DNA from: Actinomycetota bacterium
Lineage (GTDB): Bacteria > Actinomycetota > Actinomycetes > Actinomycetales > Dermatophilaceae
Assembly: GCA_020161845.1 (NCBI GenBank)
Contig: JAIUNK010000002.1
Span: 62,001-126,000, forward strand
DNA length: 64,000 nt
Reading direction: 5' to 3'
A model generated the notes under the pieces. The model did no database searches and had not been told where the DNA came from. It saw only the letters and a list, made by a program, of their open reading frames with translations. A program made the position numbers and the translations under genes. Below are positions 9,340 through 16,736 of the stretch, one piece after another (the first letter of the stretch is position 1; every line of letters starts with the position of its first letter).

Positions 9340-9452
9340 TCCGTCCCTGTCACACACTCCACCGAAACTCGCCCCCTAGGCAGCGGCGACCCCGAGCGGC
9401 ACAATGCCGCCCACCCGCGCCGTACGCCGTTCTCGCAGAAGGAGTCCCACCC

Positions 9453-9902
9453 ATGTCCCTGATCACCGCACAACAGGTCATCCTCGAGCTGCCGACGGGC
9501 GACCGCGCCCAGGCGACCCGCGCGCTCGCCGAGACGCTCGTGTCCTCCGGCCGCGTCACCGACCTCGACCAGTTCCTGGCCGACGTCACCAAGCGCGAGG
9601 AGATCATGGCCACCGGCCTGCCCGGTGGGATCGGCATCCCGCACTGCCGCAGCGCCGCCGTGGCGACGCCCTCGCTGGCCTTCGGTCGCTCCGGCACCGG
9701 CATCGACTGGGGCGCGCAGGACGGTCCGGCCACCCTCGTCTTCCTCATCGCCGCTCCCGAGGGCGGCGGCGAGGACCACCTGGCCATCCTCGCCAAGCTC
9801 GCTCGCAAGCTGATGCGCGACGACTTCAAGAACTCGCTGCGTCAGGCCGGCACCGTCGACGAGGTCGTGGCGATCATCGACGAACAGGTGGTGAACGCAT
9901 GA
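9453..9902 (+). CDS. PTS fructose-type EIIA component
   Basis: A 149-residue EIIA of the fructose/mannitol (PTS_EIIA type 2) family. The phospho-acceptor is His64 in GGIGIPHCRS. It would take phosphate from HPr and pass it to the EIIB domains of the next gene. GAAGGAG precedes ATG 9453. Its stop overlaps the start of the EIIBC gene by 4 bases (ATGA), so EIIA is a separate polypeptide but coupled in translation. Confidence 0.93.
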   Translation: MSLITAQQVILELPTGDRAQATRALAETLVSSGRVTDLDQFLADVTKREEIMATGLPGGIGIPHCRSAAVATPSLAFGRSGTGIDWGAQDGPATLVFLIAAPEGGGEDHLAILAKLARKLMRDDFKNSLRQAGTVDEVVAIIDEQVVNA

Positions 9903-11827
9903 AGTTCGTTGGCGTCACGTCCTGCCCCACCGGCATCGCGCACACCTACATGGCCGCCGAGGCCCTCGAACAGGCGGCCAAGGCCGCCGGTCACGAGATG
10001 GTCGTCGAGACCCAGGGTTCGGCCGGCTCCGCCCCGCTGGACCAGTCGGTCATCGACGCGGCCGACGCCGTGATCTTTGCCCACGACCTCGAGGTGCGCG
10101 ACGCCGGCCGGTTCGCCGGCAAGCCCACCGTCGACGTGGGCGTGAAGAAGGGCATCAGCGACGCGCCCGCGCTCATCGCGCAGGCGGTCGCGGCCGCGCA
10201 GGCCCAGACCGGTGCGGCGGGTGCCGGAGCCGCCGGTACGTCGGGTGCCGCGGGCCCCCTGCACTTCGTGGGGGTGACCTCCTGCCCCACCGGGATCGCG
10301 CACACCTACATGGCCGCCGAGGCCCTGGAGCAGGCCGCTAAGTCAGCCGGGCACACGATGACGGTGGAGACGCAGGGCAGCGCCGGTTCGGAGCCGATCA
10401 GCCAGGCCGAGATCGACCGGGCCGACGCGGTGATCTTCGCCCACGACCTCGAGGTCCGCGACGCCGGCCGATTCGCCGGCAAGCCGACCATCGACGTGGG
10501 CGTCAAGAAGGCCATCAGCGACGGCCCGGCGTTGATCGCCCAGGCCGCGGCGATGGCCGCCGAGCGGCGCGCGTCGGGCGGGGCCGCCGCAGCCGCCCCG
10601 GCCGCGGCGACCCCCGGCCTGGCCAGCAAGGCCGCGGCGGACGAGGCGCACGTGGGCGTCAAGATCCGCCAGTGGCTGATGACCGGCGTGTCCTACATGA
10701 TCCCGTTCGTCGCCGCCGGTGGCATCCTCATCGCGCTCGGCTTCATGCTCGCCCAGATCTTCGGCGGCGACCGCGGCGCGATCGACGTCACGGCGAACTA
10801 CGCGCTGACCGGGGGCAAGGAGGGCGTCACGAACCTGATGACCGACTTCAGCCCGGCCAATGGGATGCACTGGGCGGCCCTGCTCTTCCTGATCGGCGCC
10901 TCCGCCTTCGGGTTCCTCGTGCCGATCCTGTCGGGCTTCATCGCCTTCGGTATCGCCGACCGCCCCGGCCTGGTGCCCGGCATCGTCGGCGGCGCCATCG
11001 CCAGCACCATGGGCGCCGGCTTCCTCGGCGGCATCGCGACCGGTTTCATCGCCGGGTTCACGGCCAAGTGGATCGCCGGCTGGAAGGTGCATCGCGGCGT
11101 CCGCGGCGTCATGCCGGTCATCGTCATCCCGCTGCTGTCCACCCTGGTCACGAGCGGCTTGATGATCCTGCTGCTCGGGCGGCCGATCAAGGCCCTGATG
11201 GACGCGCTCACCGAAGCCCTCAACGGCATGTCCGGCTCCAGCGCGATCCTGCTCGGCGTCATCCTCGGCCTGATGATGGGCTTCGACCTGGGCGGTCCGG
11301 TCAACAAGGTGGCCTACACGTTCGCCACCACCGGCCTGACGGCCGTCGCCACGTCCGCCGTGACCGACGCCCCGCAGATGAAGATCATGGCGGCCGTCAT
11401 GGGCGCCGGCATGGTGGCCCCGCTCGGTATGGCCCTCGCGACCGCCCTGCGGCCGCGGCTGTTCACCGAGCCCGAGCGGGAGAACGGCCGCGCGGCCTGG
11501 CTGCTCGGAGCCTCGTTCATCTCCGAAGGGGCCATCCCGTTCGCCGCCGCCGACCCGCTGCGCGTCATCGCGGCGTCCATGGCCGGCTCCGCCGTCACCG
11601 GTGGGCTCATCATGGCCTTCGGCAGCGCCCTGCGTGCCCCTCACGGCGGCATCTGGGTGATCGCGCTCATCAACAACTGGCTGTTGTTCCTCGTGGCCGT
11701 GATCGTCGGCATGGTCATCTGCGCCGTGGTCGTGGTCGCGCTCAAGGGCGCCGGAGCACGGCGTACGGCCGACGACACCCAGGTCGTCTCGGCCACCAGC
11801 ACCGTCGGCGCGTCCGCCGGCGCCTGA
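9899..11827 (+). CDS. fruA: PTS fructose-specific EIIB'BC permease
   Basis: A 642-residue membrane permease with two tandem EIIB domains (about 1-105 and 122-225) and then an EIIC transporter (about 260-620, many hydrophobic segments). Both EIIB copies keep the phosphorylatable cysteine in the motif VGVTSCPTGIAHTYMAAEA, at Cys9 and Cys129, and are nearly identical around it. The copies are separated by a short Gly/Ala linker, and an Ala-rich linker joins EIIC. A longer upstream frame exists in the sequence, but ATG 9899 fits the family N-terminus and the ATGA overlap with EIIA. The C-terminus is Thr/Ala/Ser-rich. Confidence 0.94.
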   Translation: MKFVGVTSCPTGIAHTYMAAEALEQAAKAAGHEMVVETQGSAGSAPLDQSVIDAADAVIFAHDLEVRDAGRFAGKPTVDVGVKKGISDAPALIAQAVAAAQAQTGAAGAGAAGTSGAAGPLHFVGVTSCPTGIAHTYMAAEALEQAAKSAGHTMTVETQGSAGSEPISQAEIDRADAVIFAHDLEVRDAGRFAGKPTIDVGVKKAISDGPALIAQAAAMAAERRASGGAAAAAPAAATPGLASKAAADEAHVGVKIRQWLMTGVSYMIPFVAAGGILIALGFMLAQIFGGDRGAIDVTANYALTGGKEGVTNLMTDFSPANGMHWAALLFLIGASAFGFLVPILSGFIAFGIADRPGLVPGIVGGAIASTMGAGFLGGIATGFIAGFTAKWIAGWKVHRGVRGVMPVIVIPLLSTLVTSGLMILLLGRPIKALMDALTEALNGMSGSSAILLGVILGLMMGFDLGGPVNKVAYTFATTGLTAVATSAVTDAPQMKIMAAVMGAGMVAPLGMALATALRPRLFTEPERENGRAAWLLGASFISEGAIPFAAADPLRVIAASMAGSAVTGGLIMAFGSALRAPHGGIWVIALINNWLLFLVAVIVGMVICAVVVVALKGAGARRTADDTQVVSATSTVGASAGA

Positions 11828-11906
11828 CCGATCCGGAGCGGATCACCACCCGATCCCCCCGGCCCGCACGTTCTCGACCCACCCCTTCTGGAACAAAGGA
11901 GTTCGT

Positions 11907-12176
11907 ATGTCCACCCGTACCGTCACCATCGCCTCGTCCGTCGGCCTGCACGCCCGGCCCGCGTCGCTGTTCGTCCAGGCCGCCACGGCCACCGGCCTGC
12001 CCGTCACGATCGCGAAGGCGGGCGGCGCCCCGGTCGACGCGCGCAGCATCCTGGCCGTGATGGCCCTGGGCGCCAAGCACGGCGAGGAGGTCACCCTCTC
12101 GGCCGAGGGCGACGACGCCGACGCCAAGCTCGACTCGCTGGTCGAGTTGCTCTCCCGCGACCTCGACGCGGAGTGA
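11907..12176 (+). CDS. ptsH: Phosphocarrier protein HPr
   Basis: An 89-residue HPr, the general phosphate carrier of the PTS. His15 in GLHARPAS is the phosphorylation site; Ser47 in ARSILAVMALG corresponds to the regulatory serine of Firmicutes, though no HPr kinase is in this window. ATG 11907 is preceded by AAAGGAG. It follows fruA by 79 bases and probably belongs to the same transcript, with ptsI downstream. Confidence 0.96.
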   Translation: MSTRTVTIASSVGLHARPASLFVQAATATGLPVTIAKAGGAPVDARSILAVMALGAKHGEEVTLSAEGDDADAKLDSLVELLSRDLDAE

Positions 12177-12178
12177 GC

Positions 12179-12259
12179 ATGCTCGCGCGCCGCGGGGTCG
12201 TCCACACCCTCCACGGCACGTCCCGGGCCACCCGGGCGGGCCAGGACCGTCAGGAGTGA
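12179..12259 (+). CDS. Possible 26-codon ORF bridging ptsH and ptsI
   Basis: ATG 12179 to TGA 12257-12259, an Arg-rich peptide MLARRGVVHTLHG and onward. The start has the same context as ptsI: both are preceded by GGAGTGAGC, and an 11-base identical string gagtgagcatg spans ptsH-stop/ORF-start (12171-12181) and ORF-stop/ptsI-start (12254-12264). Codon third positions are nearly all G/C while second positions are not, the pattern of coding DNA here. No family is recognised. It may simply couple ptsH and ptsI translation, or be a chance ORF. Confidence 0.35.
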   Translation: MLARRGVVHTLHGTSRATRAGQDRQE

Positions 12260-12261
12260 GC

Positions 12262-13947
12262 ATGACCGACACCCACCGAGTACTGCATGGAATCGGGGTG
12301 TCGGCGGGAACCGCGACGGGGCCGGTCGTCCAGGTGCGACCGGCCCCCGGGTTTTCCGCCGACGAGCCGCCCACGGCGGACGCCGCGGCGGCCGGCGAGC
12401 GCGTCAAGACCGCGCTGGAGCAGGTCGCCAGCGGGCTCGAGGCGCGCCTGCCCCGCGCGGCCGAGCACGCCCGGCCGGTGCTGCAGGCGACCGCGATGAT
12501 GGCTCGCGACCCGGGGCTGCTGACCGGGATCGAGGGCAAGCTCGGCGCCGGCCACGGGGTGACCCGGGCGGTACACGACGCCGTCGAGGAGTACTGCGCC
12601 ATGTTCGAGAGCCTCGGCGGCTACATGGCCGAGCGCGTCACCGACCTGCGCGACGTTCGCGACCGCACGATCTGCCGGTTGCTCGGCGTCAACGAGCCGG
12701 GCGTGCCCGAGCTGGTCGCCCCCTCGATCCTGGTCGCCCACGACCTCGCACCCGCCGAGACCGCGACGCTCACCCCCGACACCACGCTGGCCATCGTGAC
12801 ATCGGCCGGCGGACCCACGAGCCACACCGCGATCCTCGCCGCCCAGCTCGGCATTCCGGCCGTGGTTCAGGCCAAGGGCGTCGAGGAGGTCAGCGACGGG
12901 ACCGTGCTCGCGGTCGACGGCGGGGTCGGCGAGGTCATCGTCGCCCCCACGCCCGCCGAGCAGGAACAGCTCGCCGAGCGGGCCCGGCGCCGCGCGGCCG
13001 CGCTCGCCGGGTCGGTGGGCGAGGGCTCGACGCGGGACGGCCACAAGGTGGCTCTGCTGGCGAACATCGGCACCGCCGACGACGCCCGGGCCGCTGCGGC
13101 CCAGGATCTGGAGGGGTCCGGGTTGTTCCGCACCGAATTCCTCTTCCTGGATCGGGATTCGGCGCCGACGCTGGCCGAGCAGACCAAGACCTATACCGAG
13201 GTCTTCGAGGCCTTCGGGGAGCGACGCATCGTCGTGCGCACCCTGGACGCCGGCGCCGACAAGCCGCTGTCCTTCGCCGACCTCGGCCACGAGGAGAACC
13301 CGGCCCTCGGGCGGCGCGGCCTGCGCCTGGGCATGATCCGCGAGGATCTGCTCGACACCCAGCTCGACGCGCTGGCCGCGGCGTACCAGGCCACGAAGGC
13401 CGACGTCCGCGTCATGGCGCCCATGGTGGGCACCGTGGAGGAGGCCGAGTATTTCGCGGCCAAGGTCCGCGGCGTCGGCCTGCCCAGCGTCGGGGTCATG
13501 GTCGAGGTGCCGGCCGCGGCGCTGCGGGCCGATCATCTGCTCTCGATCGTGGACTTCGCCAGCATCGGCACGAACGATCTGCAGCAATACACCATGGCGG
13601 CCGACCGCATGCAGGGCGAGCTGGCCACGCTGCTGGACCCCTGGCAGCCGGCGTTGCTGCAGCTGGTCAAGGCCACCTGCGACGGCGGGCGCGCCACCGG
13701 CAAGAAGATCGGGGTCTGCGGGGAGGCCGGCGGCGACCCGCTGCTGGCGCTGGTGCTCGTCGGCTTGGGCGTGTCGAGCCTGTCCATGGCGCCGGGCAAG
13801 GTCAAGGCCGTGCGGGCCGCGCTGCGGCTGCACGACCTGCATCTGTGCCAGCAGATGGCGGCGTACGCCGTGGCGGCCCGCACCGCGAAGGACGCCCACA
13901 CCGCGGTGCTCCAGCTGGTCGAGCCGCAACTGCTGGACCTGCTCTAG
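12262..13947 (+). CDS. ptsI: Phosphoenolpyruvate-protein phosphotransferase (enzyme I)
   Basis: A 561-residue enzyme I that moves phosphate from PEP to HPr. The active-site His188 lies in SAGGPTSHTAILA; the C-terminal PEP-binding domain shows GLFRTEFLFLDR, SIGTNDLQQYTMA and the GVCGEAGGDP motif. ATG 12262 has GGAG five bases upstream; an in-frame GTG at 12256 overlaps that SD and is less likely. It closes the fructose/PTS operon and converges on the MFS gene 40 bases later. Confidence 0.96.
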   Translation: MTDTHRVLHGIGVSAGTATGPVVQVRPAPGFSADEPPTADAAAAGERVKTALEQVASGLEARLPRAAEHARPVLQATAMMARDPGLLTGIEGKLGAGHGVTRAVHDAVEEYCAMFESLGGYMAERVTDLRDVRDRTICRLLGVNEPGVPELVAPSILVAHDLAPAETATLTPDTTLAIVTSAGGPTSHTAILAAQLGIPAVVQAKGVEEVSDGTVLAVDGGVGEVIVAPTPAEQEQLAERARRRAAALAGSVGEGSTRDGHKVALLANIGTADDARAAAAQDLEGSGLFRTEFLFLDRDSAPTLAEQTKTYTEVFEAFGERRIVVRTLDAGADKPLSFADLGHEENPALGRRGLRLGMIREDLLDTQLDALAAAYQATKADVRVMAPMVGTVEEAEYFAAKVRGVGLPSVGVMVEVPAAALRADHLLSIVDFASIGTNDLQQYTMAADRMQGELATLLDPWQPALLQLVKATCDGGRATGKKIGVCGEAGGDPLLALVLVGLGVSSLSMAPGKVKAVRAALRLHDLHLCQQMAAYAVAARTAKDAHTAVLQLVEPQLLDLL

Positions 13948-13987
13948 AGCTCGATGCGGCCAGTCCTGTGGCCATGCTCAGGACAGG

Positions 13988-15328
13988 TCATCGCGAGGCT
14001 GTCCCGGACGCTGGGTCCGGGGCAGCCTCGGCCCGTTCTGCGCGCGGCTGCCGCTGCCCCCGACCCGGCCCCTCGGCTTGACCCGGCCCCCGCACCGGCC
14101 CCGGACGGGGCACGAGGCGGGGCGTCCAGGCGGCCATCCACGCCGCGCCCGCGACGCCGAGCGCGCCCAAGACCGGTAGCGCCGCCCCGAGGCTGGCGAC
14201 GGCGATGATGGCGCCGGCCAGCGCGGGCGCGAGGAGTGAACCCACCGAAGCCACCGACTGCCACCAGCCCAGAAACCGGGCCCGGGCCTGCTGCGGGGCG
14301 ATGTCGACGCCGAGCGTCTTGATGATCCCGGCCCCGATGCCGTCGCCGAGGCCCACCACCATCGCCGTACCCACGAACCACCCCGTCGCCGACCCCAGCG
14401 GCATCACGATCAGGCCCACCCCCATGCAGCCCAGCGCGGCTACGACGACCGGGGCGCGCCCCAGGCGGTCCATGGCCAGGCCCGCCGGCCAGAACAGCAG
14501 GAGTTCCATGCCCGAGGCGATGCCCATGATGAGGGCCACCTGCGCGCCGTCGAGCCCCAGCCCGTCCACGCCCCACAGCGGGATCAGCGTCTCCTTGCCC
14601 GTGCGCAGCGCCGCCAGCACCAGTACCCCCGCGCCGAGCAGGAACAGCGCGCGTATCGCCGCCGGTCGCCCCTGTTGCGGGCCGGTCGCGGTCGCCGCGT
14701 TCGCCGCGTTCGCTGCGGGGGTGGCCCCCCGGGCGGGCAGGCGCGCGACGAGGACGCCGTACGCCGCAGCGAGCAGCACGATCGCCGCCACGAAGACCAT
14801 CGCGGGGCCGGCGAGCACCATCGCCCCCGCCGCGATGAGTGGGCCCACGACGCGGCCGGCGCGCTGGCTGGCGCCGTACAGGTTCATGGCCCGGCCGCGC
14901 AGGTGCGCGGGGCTGTGGTCGGCGACCAGGCCCTGGCGGGCGATGCTCCAGACGGCATCGCCGAGGTCGACCACGGTCATCGCGACGACCAGCAGCGCCG
15001 GCGCGCCCGCCCAGCCCAGGACCAGGGCGACCACCAGGGCGGCCAGCGCCGCGCTGGTGGCGACCGTGCTCACCCCCAACGCCCGGCGTTCCCCCCACCA
15101 GGCGATGAGATAGCCGGAGACGAACGAGGCGAGCACCGCGAAGGCCCCCACCCACGTCGCCAGCAGCGCCACCTGCGCCGCGTCGAAGCCCAGCTGTAGC
15201 GCCACCACGATCTGGGCCGGCAGCAGGGCCGAGGTTCCGGAGGCGTAAATCACCGAGGGCACATACACGGGCCAGATCAGCTCGCGCAGCGGGTGCGGCG
15301 GCTGGGCCGAGCCGGTGAGGTCACTCAT
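13988..15328 (-). CDS. Major facilitator superfamily transporter
   Basis: A 446-residue 12-helix MFS permease. The loop after helix 2 carries the degenerate MFS signature SGYLIAWWGERRALG, and the second half has GLAMDRLGRAPVV. The substrate is not predictable; proximity to PTS genes may be fortuitous, and MarR-type operators such as the one at its promoter often control drug efflux. I chose ATG 15328 (MSDLTG); the frame extends upstream through GTG 15334 to TTG 15355. The C-terminus is a Pro/Gly/Arg-rich cytoplasmic tail. Confidence 0.85.
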   Translation of the reverse strand: MSDLTGSAQPPHPLRELIWPVYVPSVIYASGTSALLPAQIVVALQLGFDAAQVALLATWVGAFAVLASFVSGYLIAWWGERRALGVSTVATSAALAALVVALVLGWAGAPALLVVAMTVVDLGDAVWSIARQGLVADHSPAHLRGRAMNLYGASQRAGRVVGPLIAAGAMVLAGPAMVFVAAIVLLAAAYGVLVARLPARGATPAANAANAATATGPQQGRPAAIRALFLLGAGVLVLAALRTGKETLIPLWGVDGLGLDGAQVALIMGIASGMELLLFWPAGLAMDRLGRAPVVVAALGCMGVGLIVMPLGSATGWFVGTAMVVGLGDGIGAGIIKTLGVDIAPQQARARFLGWWQSVASVGSLLAPALAGAIIAVASLGAALPVLGALGVAGAAWMAAWTPRLVPRPGPVRGPGQAEGPGRGQRQPRAERAEAAPDPASGTASR

Positions 15329-15335
15329 GGACACC

Positions 15336-15363
15336 AGAATATCTCTCGATATCAAGATATTCT
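15336..15363. promoter_or_regulatory. Palindromic operator over the MFS promoter
   Basis: AGAATATCT (15336-15344) and AGATATTCT (15355-15363) are perfect 9-base inverted repeats around a centre containing GATATC. On the minus strand TAGAAT (15359-15364) could be the -10 box of the MFS gene, so a protein bound here would block transcription. The AT-rich style resembles MarR/PadR-family operators; no such regulator gene is adjacent. Confidence 0.55.
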
Positions 15364-15392
15364 AGATCAAGATAGATTCCCGGGGACGCCGA

Positions 15393-15430
15393 ACACCCCC
15401 GGCGCCCATAGGGGTGGGTGCCGGGGGTGT
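15393..15430 (-). terminator. Hairpin terminator after the zinc dehydrogenase gene
   Basis: ACACCCCCGGC (15393-15403) pairs perfectly with GCCGGGGGTGT (15420-15430). Four further pairs (one G-T) continue the stem inward, leaving an 8-base loop. It lies 63 bases past the dehydrogenase stop on the minus strand. There is no U-tract, as is common in high-GC actinomycetes. Confidence 0.7.
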
Positions 15431-15493
15431 CGGGGGCGGCCGTGCGCCGCGGCTCAGGGGGCGGCACGGGGCACGGGCCCGTCAGGGGGTGGC

Positions 15494-16540
15494 TCAGGGC
15501 TCGATGGTGACCTTGATCGCCTCGCCCTTGGCGACGATGTCGAAGGCTTCCATGGCCCGCTCCAGCGGGAGGCGTGCCGTGATCAGGTCCTTGACGGGGA
15601 TCTGACCGGTGGAGACGTAGTGCAGCGCCGCCTTGTGGTGCCGCGGCGCCGAGCCGTTGGCGCCGTGGATGTGCAACTGGCGGTAGTGCACCAGGTTGCT
15701 GTCGCAGTTGATGATCGGGTTGGTCTTGGGCAGCCCGCCGAAGAAGCTGATCCGCCCGTTGCGGGCGGCCATCGCGATGGCCTGCTCCTGGGTGATGTTG
15801 GCGGGGGTGGCGGTGATGACCACGTCCGCGCCGCGCCCGCCGGTCAGCTCCATGACCTTGGCGACCACGTCCTCCTCCGCGGAGTTGATGACATGGTCGG
15901 GCTGCACGGCATCGGCCGACATCTTCAGGCGTTCGGCGTTGATGTCGACGAGGACGACCGGACCGACCTTGTGGACGCCGCGGGCGATGCGGATGTGCAT
16001 GCACCCGATCGGGCCGGCCCCGAAGACGACCGTGAAGTCGCCCTCCTCGATGCCGAGCTGCTCCTGGGCGTTGATCGCGCAGGCGAACGGCTCCAGCGCC
16101 GAGGCCTCATCGAAGCCGACGTTGTCGGGGATGTGGTTGAGACCGTCGACCTTGAGCACCTGCTCGGGCACGATCATGTATTCGGCGAAGCCACCGTCGT
16201 ACTGGTAGCCGACCGAGGTCTGGTTCTGGCAGACCTCCATCCATCCCTTGGCGCACTCGTGGCACTCGCCACACGGCACCGCAGCGATCACCTGAACCCG
16301 GTCACCGACGGCGAACCCGCCCCGCGCCTGCGCGCCGACCTCGACGACCTCCCCCGCGATCTCGTGGCCCATGATCGTCACGCCCGTGATGTTCACGTGC
16401 CCGTTGTGCAGGATCTTGACGTCGGTGCCGCAGGTGGAGCAGTTGCGCACCTTGATCTTCACCTCGGTCGGGCCGCACACCGGCTCCGGCACATCCTCCA
16501 GCCGGACGTCCTCGGGGGCATAGAACCGAAGAGCCTTCAT
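15494..16540 (-). CDS. Zinc-dependent medium-chain (polyol-phosphate?) dehydrogenase
   Basis: A 348-residue MDR-family dehydrogenase. Catalytic zinc ligands lie in NCSTCGTD and GHEIAGE, a four-cysteine structural zinc lobe in PCGECHECAKGWMEVC, and the NAD(P) Rossmann motif in FGAGPIGCMH. Its divergent pairing with a mannitol-type EIICBA suggests it oxidises the imported polyol phosphate (mannitol, sorbitol, arabitol or galactitol type), doing the job MtlD does elsewhere; this is inference. AGGAG sits 9 bases before ATG 16540; a longer frame to 16561 ignores that SD. Confidence 0.85.
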   Translation of the reverse strand: MKALRFYAPEDVRLEDVPEPVCGPTEVKIKVRNCSTCGTDVKILHNGHVNITGVTIMGHEIAGEVVEVGAQARGGFAVGDRVQVIAAVPCGECHECAKGWMEVCQNQTSVGYQYDGGFAEYMIVPEQVLKVDGLNHIPDNVGFDEASALEPFACAINAQEQLGIEEGDFTVVFGAGPIGCMHIRIARGVHKVGPVVLVDINAERLKMSADAVQPDHVINSAEEDVVAKVMELTGGRGADVVITATPANITQEQAIAMAARNGRISFFGGLPKTNPIINCDSNLVHYRQLHIHGANGSAPRHHKAALHYVSTGQIPVKDLITARLPLERAMEAFDIVAKGEAIKVTIEP

Positions 16541-16591
16541 GTCCGCGTTCTCCTTTGTCACTGGGCGACGACGCCCGAACGGGCCGCCGTT

Positions 16592-16604
16592 GTCTGCTTT
16601 TGTG
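16592..16604 (-). promoter_or_regulatory. Operator-like site, copy 1 (CACAAAAGCAGAC on minus strand)
   Basis: It matches the plus-strand site at 16666-16678 in 11 of 13 positions but in inverted orientation. It lies just downstream of the predicted transcription start of the dehydrogenase gene. Confidence 0.4.
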
Positions 16605-16619
16605 GGTCATCTGCCCAGA

Positions 16620-16648
16620 AGTGTGCCCGACTCAGTCCGTTTCGTCAA
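16620..16648 (-). promoter_or_regulatory. Promoter of the zinc dehydrogenase gene
   Basis: On the minus strand TTGACG (16643-16648) and CACACT (16620-16625) are separated by 17 bases, about 80 bases before the start codon. The -35 is strong and the -10 moderate. Confidence 0.45.
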
Positions 16649-16658
16649 CGGTCCGGGC

Positions 16659-16687
16659 TTGACACCACAGAAACAGACCCCTATAAA
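16659..16687 (+). promoter_or_regulatory. Strong promoter of the mannitol-type PTS gene
   Basis: TTGACA (16659-16664) and TATAAA (16682-16687) with a 17-base spacer, the best sigma-70/SigA-type match in the window. The start codon is 50 bases downstream. The operator-like site CACAGAAACAGAC (16666-16678) fills the spacer, so a repressor there would compete with polymerase. Confidence 0.75.
16666..16678 (+). promoter_or_regulatory. Operator-like site, copy 2 (CACAGAAACAGAC)
   Basis: It lies between -35 and -10 of the EIICBA promoter. An inverted relative is at 16592-16604, and ACCACAGA from its left part recurs at 16692-16699. The pair probably binds the polyol regulator; no regulator gene is adjacent. 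Confidence 0.4.
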
Positions 16688-16736
16688 CGCAACCACAGAT
16701 CTCCAATGAGGCAGATCCTGGCGAAAGGACCAAGCG

